A stretch of 64,000 bases of DNA from Cornus controversa (Eukaryota > Streptophyta > Magnoliopsida > Cornales > Cornaceae). Both the position numbers and the translations under genes were made by a program. Location of the stretch: contig CM048845.1 of the NCBI GenBank assembly GCA_026545225.1, positions 14,443,501 to 14,507,500 on the forward strand, in the 5' to 3' direction. Under the pieces are notes generated by a model. That model did not search any database. It had not been told where the DNA came from and worked only from the letters and a program-made list of their open reading frames with translations. Below, one piece after another: positions 45,441-57,789 of this stretch (positions are counted from its first letter, which is position 1; each line of letters begins with the position of its first letter).

Positions 45441-47938
45441 TCTAATCTTGTAGAGGTTCTTGTGAGGGATTGCATTTTAAATTGTTTGTAAGAAATGACA
45501 AAGCTCCAGGCCTTGATGGGTATAGAGCTCTCTTTTTCAAAAAGGCATGGCTTGTCTTTAGCTCCTCAGTCATTGCAACCATCAAGAGTTTTTTTTTTTA
45601 AATTCTGGAAAGCTACTGAAGGAGATAAATGCTTCCATCATAGCCCTTGCACCCAAATCACATCAGGCATCTACCTTTTCTTACTGTAATGTAATCTACA
45701 AATGTATTTCTAAGGTCCTTGCAGATAAACTACAACCATTTATGCCTTCTCTCATTGATGAGTCCCATTATGCATTCATTAAGAATAGAAGGATTACTGA
45801 TAACATTTTCCTTACACGACATCCTAAGATGTTATAATTCAAACCAAGCATCTGCAAAGTGTGCCAAAAAGGTAGATCTCAAAAAGGCATTTGACTCCTT
45901 AGGATCAGAGTTCCTACTGGACTCGTTCTTAATGGGTTTCCCCCAAATCTTCATAAATTGGGTAAGGCAATGTATCACAACACCATCGTTCTCCATTTCA
46001 ATTAATAACAATCTACATGAGTTTTTTAAAAGTGCCAAAGGACTAAGAAAGACTGACCCTCTATCTCCATTTTTTTTTTCTCTCCATGGACATGTTATCC
46101 CAAATCCTCATCAAATCAACCATTTCTAACCCTTCATTCAAGCACCATAGCAGATGCAAAAAACTTGGCTTATCCCACTTGATCTTTGTTGATGACCTCT
46201 TCCTCTTTGCAAATGGTGACATCTCCTCTGTATCTGTTATCAAGACTGCCCATGACACTTTTTGTAGCTTCTCAGGTCTCTCTGCAAACTCCTCTAAAAG
46301 AAAAAATTTTCTCTCTAATGTGAATGACCTTACTCAGACTGGAATTTTAAGGCTCTTTCAATTTGAATTGGGCACACATCCAATCAAATATCTTGGTGTC
46401 CCCCTTATTGCCTCAAATCTAACTGCAACTGATTGCACTTCCCTCATTAAAAAGATTACAGACAGAATTAACCATTGGTCCAGTAAGTTACTACTTTTTG
46501 CAGGGAAATTACAAGTGATTAAATCCACTTTGTATGGTTCACAATTATATTGGATGAATTCTTTTATCCTGCCCAAAAGCATCATTGTGAAGATAACAGC
46601 AATTATCAGACAGTTTCTTTGGACTAGTGCAGGCACAGAAAGTAGAAAGAAAGGTTTCATGATTGCATGGGTCAAAATTTGCCTTCCTAAGTCACAGAGT
46701 GGTCTTGGATTACCAAACCTTCATACATGGAATAGAGCCGTCATTCTCAGACACATATGGTGCCTCTTCAAACATCCTGATAATTTATAGAGCAAATGGG
46801 TTATCAACCTCCTTAGAGATAAAAAATTTTGGGAAGTAAACTATCCTTCCTCTTGGACCTGGAGGAAGTTTTTACAGATGACAGCACTTGTCAGACCCTT
46901 GCTAATACACAAACTGGAAAATGGAGAGCATACTTCTATTTGGTTTGATAGCTAGCATCAGATTGGACCACTAAACTACAGAATTGCAAATCCCATTGCT
47001 ATGAGCACTTCCACTGGTAAGTAAAGTTTTGTAGGCTCCCTTATTCATAATCATTAGTGGTCAATCCCATCGAGACTAACTAGGCTTATACCTGAGCTCA
47101 GAGATACTGCGTCCCTTCCCCCTTTCAACACCAATTCCCAAGACCCTATCACATGAACACATCCCCAACCCACACTTTTTCGCTATCCCACACCCTTCTA
47201 GCCATCTCTGAAAACCAACCAAGCATCTTATGGAGCCACATTGTTTGGTTCAAACCTTACATCCCTAAACATAACTTTATTCTTTAGATGGCTGTTCAAA
47301 GAAAAATAGTAACCCTTGATAGCCCTTTAATGGCCACTTTATTCATTCCTAATGCATTTTAGCCAGTGAAAGCTATAACCAATTCTTATTCCATTGCCCT
47401 TTTTCTTCCCATATTTGGAACCATTTTCTCTCCCTCTACAGCCTCAACAAACCATCTGACATCTCTTATTGGAACAACCTAATCTTTTGGCTATAAAACA
47501 CATCGGACAATAAGCAAGTTTCCTTATCCCAAAAACTTGCCCTTGTTGGATTTGTATATACCATTTAGAGAGAAAGGAACAGCAGATATATTCTTCATAA
47601 ACAAGTCCTGCTAATCTCACACATTGATCAAGGAAATTCACAACCTCGTCAGATTAAGACTTATCAGCCTATCCTTGAAATGCCAAAAGCAATAGGCTAT
47701 TAGCCAACCTTTGATCCCTTCCTAGCTCAATTATAAGGCCACCCAGGAAACCACCGGATTAAAGTGATATGTTTTCCAGCAGTCGCTTTATTGGTTGCCC
47801 TCATAACTCTATGTTTGTCATGCTTTTATGACATGCTCTGGCTTGAGTTGTTTGTCATGCTTTGCATTTTTGTTGATGCCTTTGGCATTTGTACATATTA
47901 AGTACAATACAATCTTACCTTATTGGGAAAAAAAAAAA
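45441..47938 (+). mobile_element. L1-type LINE, 5'-truncated, with poly(A) tail
   Basis: Plus-strand pieces: the RT start (NDKAP, then FFKKAW, at about 45490-45560), SKVLADKLQPFMPSLIDESH-like residues (about 45710-45770), KKAFDSLGSEFLLDSFLMGF (45880), KGLRKTDPLSPFFFS (46035), HLIFVDDLFLFANGD (46170-46215, intact F-x-DD catalytic box) and PIKYLGVPLIAS (46380). Later come the zf-RVT region (VWFKPYIPKHNFI and MAVQRKIVTLDS, about 47250-47320) and an A run ending at 47938. Frameshifts and stops interrupt it, for example near 45690, 46070 and 46790. It uses RNA-primed insertion at nicked DNA, which explains the 5' truncation. Confidence 0.85.
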
Positions 47939-47952
47939 GTTAGCCAACCGCT

Positions 47953-48358
47953 TGTAGGGGAAAAATAACCAAGCTATTCACATGGGTTGACTAATACTTG
48001 AATGGGCCAAACCCAAGAGGATTTGAGCCCAAGGATCAGCAGAAGCCCCAAGAATTTATCTTAAAAGAAAGAATGTGCCTAGTTGCCCCTTTATAAGGTC
48101 CAAACGGCCAAACTTAGACATAAAGTCCAAACTCTATTAAGAATCTGTATCCTTGAGAGAAAAGATAACCGCAAATAAGAAAATTTGAGTCCTAAAAGGA
48201 TTCAAATTTCAACTTGTATAAATATCTGAAAATATGAATGAAAAAGGATCCTCGAATCCTCACCTCTCTCTCTAAGAAAATATTATGCTCTTGAATTTAT
48301 TGGGTGTGTACATTAAATTTATTAGCAGAAATTAGCTAAGAAATTTTTTGTACCAACA
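47953..48358 (+). mobile_element. 5' LTR of Tat-like element
   Basis: Starts TGTAGGGGAAAAATAACC and ends TTTTTTGTACCAACA; 406 bases. It matches 61318-61720 along its length. A TATA-like TTGTATAAATATC lies at about 48215. Confidence 0.9.
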
Positions 48359-48379
48359 CTTCGGCTCTATCTGGGGGAA
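48359..48379 (+). promoter_or_regulatory. primer-binding site of Tat-like element
   Basis: CTTCGGCTCTATCTGGGGGA directly follows the 5' LTR. It is a variant of the TTGGCGCCGTCTGTGGG-type site common in plant Tat-like elements. Copy 1 has CTTCGGCACCGTATGTGGG at the same place. Confidence 0.6.
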
Positions 48380-48420
48380 ATGTTTATCATTTTCTATTCA
48401 AAAATTGAAAATTTTGCAAT

Positions 48421-49766
48421 CATGGTGGACATAAGAAGGAATACTTATGACGTGGCAGATCTAGGCAGACCCCTTAGGAATCAAAGGGTAGTGCCGCCTA
48501 TAAAGCCACACATCCAAGATCCTCTAGCACAGTTGAATGTTTAGCAATTAACCCAGCAGAACGAGGCTCTGCGCCAGCAGATTGCTGAATCTCCAAACAA
48601 GGGTCGAACACGTTGAAAACGTGAGAGACCCCAGACGACAACGAAATTAAGGAGTCAAGTCCAGTAACTACTCATTGAGTGCTTCTCATCACAACCAACC
48701 CACAAGCAGAAACCCACAACTTGATCAGCCCAATGAAGATCAAATCAATCCCACATAATTCTACCCAAATTGGAGAGCCCAGATGCAGCGGGAGAGAGAT
48801 GAATTAAAAGGTAACTGATTCTACTATCTAGTTAGCCGAGTGCTCGCAACCAACATGCTAATCGAGTCTCCCTTCACAAAAAATATAATCAGGACCGAAA
48901 GGCCGAGAAGGTTTACCCTGCCTACGTTCATCACATTCAATGGAAGGACAAATCCAATGGAACATATTTATCAATATCAGCAGAAGATGACCCTGGATGC
49001 AGAGAACGATGCACTAATGTGCAAAATATTTTCATCTAGCTTGTCTGGGCTAGCATTGTTGTGGTTTAAAAAACAACCATCCTGTACAATCTCGAGCTTC
49101 GCAAGGCTATGTGAATTGTTCATCGCTCAGTACATCAGAAATTAAGAACGAAAAAGGACAATCTCCTCATTATTCACTATGAGATAGGTTAAGGAGGTAA
49201 CTTTAAAATCTTTCTTAACCTGCTTCAATTTAGATATGTCAATAATAGATCAGTACGATCAAACCATAGTAGTAGAAACTTTTAAGATAGCCCTTCTACT
49301 AGAGGAAGGTTTTCACAGATCTTTGATAAAAGCGTCCAGAGAGATATGGGTGATCTGAACTTCTGCGCTCAAAGTACCTAAGGAAAGAAGAGGATGAAGC
49401 GGCAGAAAATAGAGATCAACTTTGATTACTGTGGAACAACAGACAAAAACCAAATCGCCAAGGTAAAGCTACCCCGAGCTAGTCGTTCGTCTACTTAGGA
49501 ATCAACAAAAAAAATAAAAAGTCAAAGAAAAGATCACACCGCTGAAGGTATCTCTAGCCATGCTCTTTTGTGAGAACAAAAGTAGGAGCATATTTCGCTC
49601 GCCTCTAGCTATCAGGCAACCCCTAGAACAGAGGGATAAGAACAAGTATTGTTTTCTCCACAGTGACTTTGGTCATACCACCAATGAATGCCAAAGTTTA
49701 AGGCAACCAGTAGAGGCTTTAATCACCAAAGGCAGCTTATTAGAGTATGTCCTTCGAGAAAAATAA
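48421..49766 (+). pseudogene. Tat-like gag
   Basis: 48840-49145 encodes the core of the gag domain: LPTFITFNGRTNPMEHIYQY, QQKMTLDAENDALMCKIFSS and SLSGLALLWFKK, resembling the F.G..DP..H...F...M......ALmck.F..sL...A..Wf pattern. 49560-49766 holds a CCHC-like zinc knuckle (YCFLHSDFGHTTNECQSLRQ). The region between them is broken by frame changes and stops. Gag normally forms the cytoplasmic particle that packages element RNA. The start is probably near 48422 (after CAATC, at ATGGTGGACATAAGAAGG). Confidence 0.75.
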
Positions 49767-50001
49767 GGCAAACTGACCGATCAGGTCCAGCCTAAGTCGA
49801 ATAGACAACAAACACTACTCCAATTCAGGTTATTAACGCTATTCATGGTCAACTGGCCTCAGACAAAGAAAGTGAGTCGAAAGGCGATCTCACCTAAGGA
49901 GTGCTTAGAAGGTCTGAAGGATCGGAAAGGTTCACTCAATGCATAATCGTTGGGCTAAGGCCTCGATCATCTTCATAGATGAGGAGATGAGCAAAATCTA
50001 G

Positions 50002-50466
50002 ATGCCACACAAAGATCCGCTCGTGATCAGTCTCATCATATCCAACTGTGAAGTAAAGAGAATGTTAGTGGATGCGGGAAGCAGTGCGAATGTCCTAACC
50101 CTATGGGCTTTCCAACAAATGGGCCTAGAGGTTGAACGGATCAAGCCTACTGCTGAGCCAATGGTAGGGATCGACGGAAGGCAAGTGATCCCAACTGGGG
50201 TAGTAGAACTCCCAGTAACGGTAGCAGCCAGAACCCTAAATAAATCCTTTGTCATTGTCGATTTCAACTCTTCATACAACATGATAATGGGAAGAGGTTG
50301 GATACACAGGATGCAAGGGATTCCATCAACACTCCATCAGTTAATGAGGTGTATAGCACAGAACAGGAGGGATACAATTGATATCCTGGGAGACCAAGTT
50401 GCCACTAAAAACTACTATGCTCTTGCGCTGAAAGAGAAGATGGTGAAGGATGATCAAACCAAATAG
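50002..50466 (+). pseudogene. Tat-like aspartic protease domain
   Basis: A 154-residue open piece: DPLVISLIISNCEVKRMLVD, then AGSSANVLTLWAFQQMGL, then GVVELPVTV and VIVDFNSSYNMIMGRGWIHR. The active-site context D-A-G-S-S replaces the usual D-x-G-S/T-S. It is followed, after a stop at 50464, by the linker to reverse transcriptase. It would cleave Gag-Pol in a live element. Confidence 0.8.
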
Positions 50467-50496
50467 CAATTATAGAATTCTCTATCGAAGAACATT

Positions 50497-51213
50497 TTGG
50501 GAGAGCAGGAAAAAGATAAGCTGACCGAGGAACTACTTAAAGAAGTAGAAATCATTCCCGGGAAGGATCCCATAAATTTGGGGACCTCTTTGAGCAGAGA
50601 AGAAAAAGCCCAGCTGATACAGTTGCTTAAAAGAAAGATAGACGTCTTTGGTTGGGATCATACAGACATACCAGGAATCAATCCCTCAGTATCATGCCAT
50701 ACAATCAATGTTAATCCAAACTACCCACCTGTAAAGTAAAGACAAAGATGATATGCTCTAGAAAAGAACCAAATCATAGCAGCAGAAGTAGATTGACTTC
50801 TCCATGTTGGCTTCATCAGAGAAGTGCAGTTCCCGGATTGGCTCTCCAATGTAGTAGTGGTACAGAAAAAGAATGACAAGTGGCGAATCTATATAGATTT
50901 CACCAATTTGAACAAAGCTTGCCTCAATGACAGCTTTTCTCTTCCAAAGATTAATCAAATGGCCACAACCGGATACGAACGGTTAACGTTTCTTGGTGCA
51001 TACTTTACATATAATCAAATTTCGATGAATCCAGACAATCAGAAAAAAACTTCATTTATCACCGAAAAAGGGATCTATTGTTACAAAGTGATACCGTTCA
51101 AACAGAAGAATTGCTGTGTAACTTACCAGCAATTGATCAACAAAGTCTTCAAAAACCTGATGGGCCGAACGGTTGAAGCATACATAAATGACATAGTGGT
51201 AAAAATTCTTTAA
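50497..51213 (+). pseudogene. Tat-like reverse transcriptase (catalytic residues mutated)
   Basis: 50497-50739 is the RT lead-in (DVFGWDHTDIPGINPSVSCH). After a stop near 50737 and another near 50794, 50824-51213 reads FPDWLSNVVVVQKKNDKWRI, FLGAYFTYNQI and AYINDIVVKI. The two invariant aspartate sites are altered: FLDAYSGYNQI has become FLGAYFTYNQI, and the second box, normally YVDDMVV, is YINDIVV. So even ignoring the stops, the enzyme would be inactive. In copy 1 the first box is still FLDAYSGYNQ-like after frame correction. Confidence 0.85.
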
Positions 51214-52400
51214 AAGGAAGATCACATAAAGCATCTGCAGGAGTTATTTAACACCTTACAGAGCCACAATATGAAATTGAACCCTTCAAAGTGTTCATTT
51301 GGGATTTCTTCGAGATAATTCCTGGGGCACATAGTGAACCAAATGGGAATAAAAGCAAGTCCGGTTCAAGTGAAGGCTCTTCTTCTTTAACGAGGAACCA
51401 AAAACTCAGAGGGATGTTTAGATCTTAACAGGACGCATCACTGCTCTGAGTAGGTTCATCTCTCGGCTTTCTAACAAGTGCAAGCCATTTTTTGATACCA
51501 TCATAACAAAGGAAAAAGAAGTATGGGGAGCCGAGCAGAATGAAGGCTTGGAAAAACTCAAGTAGTAATTAATTCAATTGCCAATGCTTTCAGCGCTGAA
51601 CGTATGAGAGCCTCTGTATTTGTACCTTGAAGTATCTCGAACAGCCACTAGTGCAATCTTGATCAAAGAGCTCGATAAGAAGTAATACCCAGTGTTTTAC
51701 TCAAGTAAGACCATGACTGAGGCAGAACAGAGGTACTCAAAGGTTGAGAAATTTATGCTAGCCCTAATCCAAGCAAAGTGGAAACTTAGGCACTACTTTG
51801 AGGCTCACCCAATTATTGTCCCGACCAAGTTCTGAATTAAAGTAATTCTCCATAAGCTTGATCAGTTAGGAAGGGTCATTAAGTGACCAGTTGAATTGGA
51901 AGTCTACGACATAACCTATGAACCTAGGACCACAGTAAAGGGGCAGGCAATTACAGATTTCTTACTTGAGTATGAGCCAGAGAGCGATGGGGAATCAGAA
52001 GTTTTATCTCAATCTGAGTGGAAGCTCTATGGTGATGGATCATCGACACAAATAGGATCGGGCATTGGCGTAGAAATTCATACTCCTAATGGAACTGCTC
52101 TACAACTAGTAATTCATCTAGAGTTCCCCACATCAAACAACGAAGCTTAATACGAAGCCCTGTTAGCAGGACTAAGGCTAGCATAGACATTCTAGGTAAA
52201 AAATCTGACAGTTCTTAGTGATTCTCAACTAATTCTGAAACAAGTTAGTGGGGATTACTTTCAAAAAGATAATTACATGAAAGCTTACAAAGACTTGGTA
52301 GAAAAGGAGCTCAAAGAGTTAACCAAGCCAAGGTTTCTCAAACCCCAAGGGACTTAAACTTGGAAGCTGATAGGCTAGCGTGTTTGGTTTCAACAACTCA
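51214..52400 (+). pseudogene. Tat-like RT tail and RNase H region
   Basis: In mixed frames, 51225-51320 contains KHLQELFNTLQSHNMKLNPS and KCSFGISS (RT palm end). About 51690-51800 contains VFYSSKTMTEAEQRYSKVEK, typical of the first RNase H after RT. 51896-52150 contains WKLYGDGSSTQIGSGIGVEI and LEFPTSNNEA, the second RNase H-like domain start (D..S......G.G...s.N.EAEY). The presence of two RNase H-like segments is expected in the Tat branch. Stops occur about every 100-200 bases outside these pieces. Confidence 0.7.
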
Positions 52401-53568
52401 GCAAACTTGATTAGGATAGCGCAGATCGACACCTTACAAGTACATAGCATCCATGTCTTGAAAGAGGTGTTAAGCTTATATAACTAACCCAGTTGGATGG
52501 ATCCTATAAAGGCCTATCTCATCGGTAAAGTATTACCAACTTCAAAAGAAGAAGCCAAAAAAATAAAAATGAATTCCTTAAGATATTCGATGATCGATGG
52601 ACATCTTTATAGAAGGTCATTCTCAGGACCGTAATTAAGATTTGTGGCACATTCGGAACCAAAAGAAGTACTTTTCAGAATTAATAAAGGCGTGTGTGGA
52701 AATCATTCAGTAGGGCGATCGCTATCCCGTAAAGCAATTACCTAGGGGTATTTTTGGCCATATATGGCTCGAGATATGGAAGAGCATACTAGTAAATATG
52801 ACAAATGCTAGCGACATGCAAGAATACCCCATCAGCCCACAGAAGATCTAACCACCATGGCTAGCCCTTGGCCATTCGTGAAGTGGGGGATGGATTCAGT
52901 TGGACCACTCCCTAAAGCTGCCAACAGCAAAATGTTCGTCTTGCTAGCCACAGATTACTTCACAAAATAGGTCGAAGCAAAAGCCTACACAACAATCACC
53001 CACGTGCAAGTAAAAAGGTTTATTTGGAGCAACGTCATCTGCCAATTCGGTTTGCTAGAATTCATTATCATAGACAATGCCAAAAACTTTGACAATCGAC
53101 CGATAGAGAAGTTCTTCAAAAAATATGGGATTAACCAGAAATTCTCCTTAAGATCATATCCACAGGGGAACGGCCTAAAGGCTCAGAAGGGAAAATGACT
53201 GGATGAGCTACCTAAAGTGCTCTGGGCCTATCGAACGACGCCAGACATCCGACTAGAGAAAGTACGTTCGGCCTACCTTACAAATCCGAGGCACTGATAC
53301 AAACCGAGCTGTCCATCCCAACAATTAGAACAGTGGTACTAGAAAAGAGGCAGAATCATTAACTACTTGAACAAAATCTAGATCTCCTGGAAGAAAAGAG
53401 GGAGGTAGCATAGATAAGGCTTGTGTCATTTCAAAGGATGGTAAAAAATAGTAATGATAAAAAGGTGAAGCACCGAGCACTCGGTTTAGGAGACTGGATA
53501 CTACGAAAAGTCACTAATAATATAAAGGAACTTAATGCTAAAAAGTTCTCAGCAAGGTGGGAAGGCCG
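52401..53568 (+). pseudogene. Tat-like integrase
   Basis: Visible parts: WPFVKWGMDSVGPLPK (about 52865-52915), LLATDYFTK (52940), then 53004-53198 with FGLLEFIIIDNAKNFDN and YPQGNGLKAQ (normally YPQANGQAE, so the catalytic Glu is lost), VLWAYRTTPD (53220), and RALGLGDWILRKVTN and NAKKFSARWEG (53470-53565). At 53568 the TRIM interrupts it. After the TRIM the frame resumes at 54142 with YEVTKVIGKGAYKLHRVSDA and EPIRKA up to 54226, where the solo LTR interrupts again. The last residues (NAAHLKRYF) reappear at about 57064. Confidence 0.85.
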
Positions 53569-54136
53569 TGTAATACCCCGCTCCAACACATGGTATGATA
53601 TTGTCCGCTTTGGGCCCAGCCCGCACGGTTTTGCTTTTGGATTTTACCCCAAAAGGCCTCATACCATTTGAAGAGAACATACTACATATAAGCACATCCC
53701 CTTTTCCACACCCAAGCGATGTGGGATTGAGCACCCTGTACCCTGTCAGTGTGGTAGCTCAGCCCAGTGTCTATCTTCGCACCCGCCCACTCACACCCGT
53801 CCACGAGGGATACTACAATCCACCCCCCTACGAGGCCCGACGTCCTCGTCGGCACATTTCTGGCTGGGTTCAGGCTCTGATACTAACTGTAATACCCCGC
53901 TCCAACACATGATATGATATTGTCCGCTTTGGGCCCAGCCTGCACGGTTTTGCTTTTGGATTTTACCCCAAAAGGCCTCATACCATTTGAAGAGAACATA
54001 CTACATATAAGCACATCCCCTTTTCGACACCCAAGCGATGTGGGATGGAGCACCCTGTACCCTGTCTGTGTGGTAGCTCAGCCCAGTGTCTATCTTGGCA
54101 CCCGCCCACTCACACCCGTCCACGAGGGTTACTACA
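53569..54136 (-). mobile_element. TRIM retrotransposon with two 249-bp LTRs
   Basis: Two near-identical 249-base LTRs (53569-53817 and 53888-54136) flank 70 internal bases. On the minus strand the LTR starts TGTAGTAWCCCTCGTGG and ends GGGGTATTACA. Directly after the 5' LTR, GTTAGTATCAGAGCC (53887-53873) matches the initiator-Met primer site in 11 of 12 core bases, and AGGGGGGTGGAT precedes the 3' LTR as polypurine tract. It is flanked by the perfect target duplication GGCCG (53564-53568 and 54137-54141). No coding capacity, so it depends on other elements for movement. The LTRs differ at only a few positions, so insertion is fairly recent compared with the host element. Confidence 0.95.
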
Positions 54137-54226
54137 GGCCGATACGAAGTTACAAAAGTGATTGGGAAAGGTGCATACAAGCTTCATCGAGTTAGCGATG
54201 CAGAGCCAATTCGCAAGGCTTGAAAT

Positions 54227-57061
54227 TGAAATACCCCCCCACAAAAATTTTACGCATGAGGTAGCCAGTCTCATACACAAAATCTGAGGGATATTAACAA
54301 CTGATAGCAACATGTATAGAAGACAAAAGACAGACTAAAATAAATTTTAAAAGCTGAACATAAAATCCCACAAAATTAAAATAACCGGTAAATAAATAAA
54401 TGTGTGTCTAGTAATACAATTTGGAAGTCCTTTAACCCAATGACCCCTTAACTAGAATGAAGAAAAGTTTAAACTCTAATTTAAAACCAACAACCAAAAT
54501 CTCAAAAGAATTTATAGTTTGACTATTGAATAAAAGGATAGGTTCCTACCCTGCAACCGATGAGAGGAGATGTCTGCCATAACCAACCCTAGTACTCTAT
54601 ACTCACTGTCGAATTTGCCTGGGACCGAAAATATCAACAAAGTAGGTTAAACCCACGAGCAAGTTCTATCTACTACATCCTGATCAGAGAACCAATATAC
54701 ATACCCTCAATATGAGGGACACAAAAGATCTATAGATTTAATGTACAAGTCATTCTTTATCCAGTTTCATGTTTCCAAAATAACAGTCATTCTTTATAAT
54801 GTTCCATCCAAAACCCTTATTATGCAAAAGTGAACACATTCTTTTAGTTCAGCAGAAATAAACATAACATGAATAATATCAAGTTTAAGCAATCCTAACA
54901 TGCCACCATTTTATCCTTTGATACCTTAATAGATATTGACAATCCTTACACGCCTCCTTCAACTTCAGATACCTTAATAGGTATTGGCAATCCTAACATG
55001 CCTGGCAATCCTTACATGTCTCCTTCAACTTTAGATACCTTAATAGGTATTGGCAATCCTTACATGCCTCCTTCCCATCATGCAGCATAAAATAAAAATA
55101 AGGTGCATCATGATTTAATTTGCACAAAATAAAGTGAATTAAATTATCCGATGTGCAATCATCACCATAAGACAACTTGTTCACAAATAAATTATAAGCA
55201 AGTATTTCATGGCCATTTATAACTTCAAAGAAAAATACATTCAAAGAAATAAAGTAACAAAATTATCCACTTTAGAAGCAAACACCCAATCAATCCTCCA
55301 ATTTATCTAAACTTTCGAGGGAGTCAAAACCTAACTCGAAATTTAGGTTCTCAAGCCTATTCTGTTCCTAAAACCATGTTTAAACATTCTAGAAATTTTT
55401 TGGTATTTTCGGGAATTTAAGAAAATATTTTCAAATAAAAGAAAAAAATAAAGCATAGTTGGAGGCATACTTTTACAATCTATACAACCATAAGGGAAAC
55501 CTATTTCCACTTGAAATTTAAAACCCAAGTGCATTTTAACCCTATAAAGTTACCTGACTTTTTTTAGAATTTTCTAAAATTTTAAAATAAAAGAAGGTGA
55601 AAAACCCTATTTTTAGACACTTTAAAAATTAAATGAACTACAAGGGGAGCTCATTTCGACATAAAAATTTAAACCCAAGTTCATTTAACATCCAAGAAGT
55701 TAAAATAAAAATTTGGGAATTTTTGGAAGTATAAAATTATTTTTAAAAAATAATTTTTTGAATTTTCAAGTGTTTCCAAAAATTTTAAAATTTTAAAAAA
55801 ATATCAAAATAATTTGAAATGGGCCCATATTGAAGCCAGAGGTGGGATCCCATGAGTTGGGCCCAAAAATGTCTTTTCTACCATCTGTCAGACGTTCCCC
55901 CATGTGTCGGTGACACACGTGGGGGACACGCGCTGCTGGGTCTGCTTCCCCATCACACTGTGGTTTTTTTGGCGCGTTTTCTGGCGTCTCCCAACCTTCA
56001 TTCACCCTGATTTTTGTACCATTCTTCTCCTCTTGATCCCCTCTACCCATTGGTACAAAAAGCCCTATCAACTATGGCCCGAATCGAAAATCCCTAATTC
56101 ATAAGTTTTAGGGTTCTTCGCAAAAATTCAAAAATTAAAGCCAATTTCCACAACAATCTATTTTCCTAAAGATCAAGGGTCATTTACTGGACATTAACAA
56201 CTTAAAAGGTTTAGAAATTAACACCCCTTTCCATCCCCAAATTCATGCATGAATGAATTTCTATCCATTAAACACATACATTAAATATATATGCATATAT
56301 TCATACATATATAAATCTATACTTCTATATACAGTTAGCATAATCATTCTCACGAACTTTTTGAACAGGAAGCAACTAAAAAATAAACATAAAATTATAT
56401 ACAAATTTCCAATATAAACATAATCCTCAAACCTAGACTTTGCATACGGATTCAAAGGGGAAGAGAAGAGTTGAACTTGCCTCTTTGACGATTCAAAAAC
56501 TCGTTCACCTGATCGCTCCTTTACTCCCTTCTCTCTTTCGTTTACTCTCCTGGTTTCTGTGCGTAAAGCAAACGGTAGAAACCCTAGCCTCCCATTTCTT
56601 TTGTCTTAATTATTTTTTTTTCTAGAAAACTAAATAAACTAAAAAAATAAAATAAAAGAAAATCAAATATTATAACCATAACCCTAGCCCATCAATTTAA
56701 GCATACCCTTAGCCTAACCATTCCAGCCCAGATTCCTCCCTACCCAATCTAAAGCATTTAAAAATTTAAATCAGACAATACACACTCAAAGAAAACAATT
56801 CACATAAAATGATAAAAATATAAAAGCAGAGCAATTCACATGAAATAACAAGAATCTATAAAGACAAAAACAATTCACATAGAATAATAAAATGTATAAA
56901 GACCAAACAATTCACATGAAATGATAAAATGCATATAAAGGAAAAGCAACTCACATAAAATAATAAAAATAGAGGCAAGGCATTTCACATGAATTAATAA
57001 AATAATATAAAGCAAATTTCAATTTTAAAATAATTGACGTCCAAATTTCTGGGGTATTACA
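54227..57061 (-). mobile_element. 2.8-kb solo LTR
   Basis: On the minus strand it starts TGTAATACCCCAGAAATTTG (57061) and ends GGGGGTATTTCA (54227), so it has TG...CA ends. It is flanked by GAAAT (54222-54226) and GGAAT (57062-57066), a 5-bp target duplication with one change, and it interrupts the last codons of the Tat pol, whose frame resumes after it. No primer site, second LTR or coding region was found. Weak open frames near 55793-56104 lie in a GC-richer part but show no similarity. The same family is seen at 11165-12765. Confidence 0.8.
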
Positions 57062-57789
57062 GGAATGCAGCCCATTTGAAAAGGTATTTTGTTTGAATTC
57101 TAACATACTATAATTAGATTGTTCCTTTTTGACAGTGTATCATACAACTTTACCAAAAATTAAAAAGTCTCATAATAAAAAGTGCATTTTCTAAAAATTA
57201 CTTTGATGTCAAAAGGAGAAAGGACATTGTCCCATATCGAGAAAAAAGTTCCGTACTCTGCAATAAATAAAGAGTGAAATCAAACTCTACAATTGTGGCA
57301 AGACATGGTCGTTGTGCAATAATACATGCACAGCGGCACTGTCTTGCCCTATTTTTTACTTTACCTCGAAAGTATCTAGCCATCAAGGCGACTAATTGCA
57401 AGTTCTGCAAAGATTATTGTCCAAATTCATTTAGAGAAATTGTATGTTTAAAGCACGATATATTAAAACTTAGAGTTTAAACTTTAGCAATACGGCCTTC
57501 ACTTTTCTTATAAAATAGGAATGTACTTTCTTTATAATTGACCTCAGAGGAAGTGAGAGTCACTTTTCAATTGTTTATTTGTCCAAGGTGAGTGGACACA
57601 GTCCCATACCATATAAAAGAACTCCGTACTTTGTCAAAAATAAAGTAAACGGAGTGAAATTAAAGTTGCGTCAAGATAGGATGTTGTGCAGGAGAATATG
57701 TGCATCACCACTCTCTTGCCGATTTTGTTTAAACAAAACGACCATCTTTTTGCAAAAAAATAAAAAAAAGGAAAAAATGTATAAGCATT
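57062..57789 (+). other. pol end and 3' untranslated zone of Tat-like element
   Basis: It begins with the last pol codons (NAAHLKRYF at about 57064-57092). The rest is non-coding and includes two related segments of about 300 bases (the AGGACATTGTCCCATATCGAG area and the GTGGACACAGTCCCATACCAT area), an internal duplication. Matches 27091-27409 in part. Confidence 0.6.

Noticed and set aside
53818..53887. Possible Cassandra-type TRIM with 5S rRNA-like promoter, given the TGTAATACCCCGCT start
   Set aside because: No 5S-like A-box/C-box region was seen in the LTR; the sequence between the ends is different.
53595..54195. Two nearly identical plus-strand frames (MILSALGPA...)
   Set aside because: They are the same LTR of the TRIM read twice on the wrong strand.
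55793..56104. Frames of 66-92 codons on both strands in a GC-richer part of the solo LTR
   Set aside because: Overlapping on both strands, no similarity to known proteins, and located inside a non-coding LTR.
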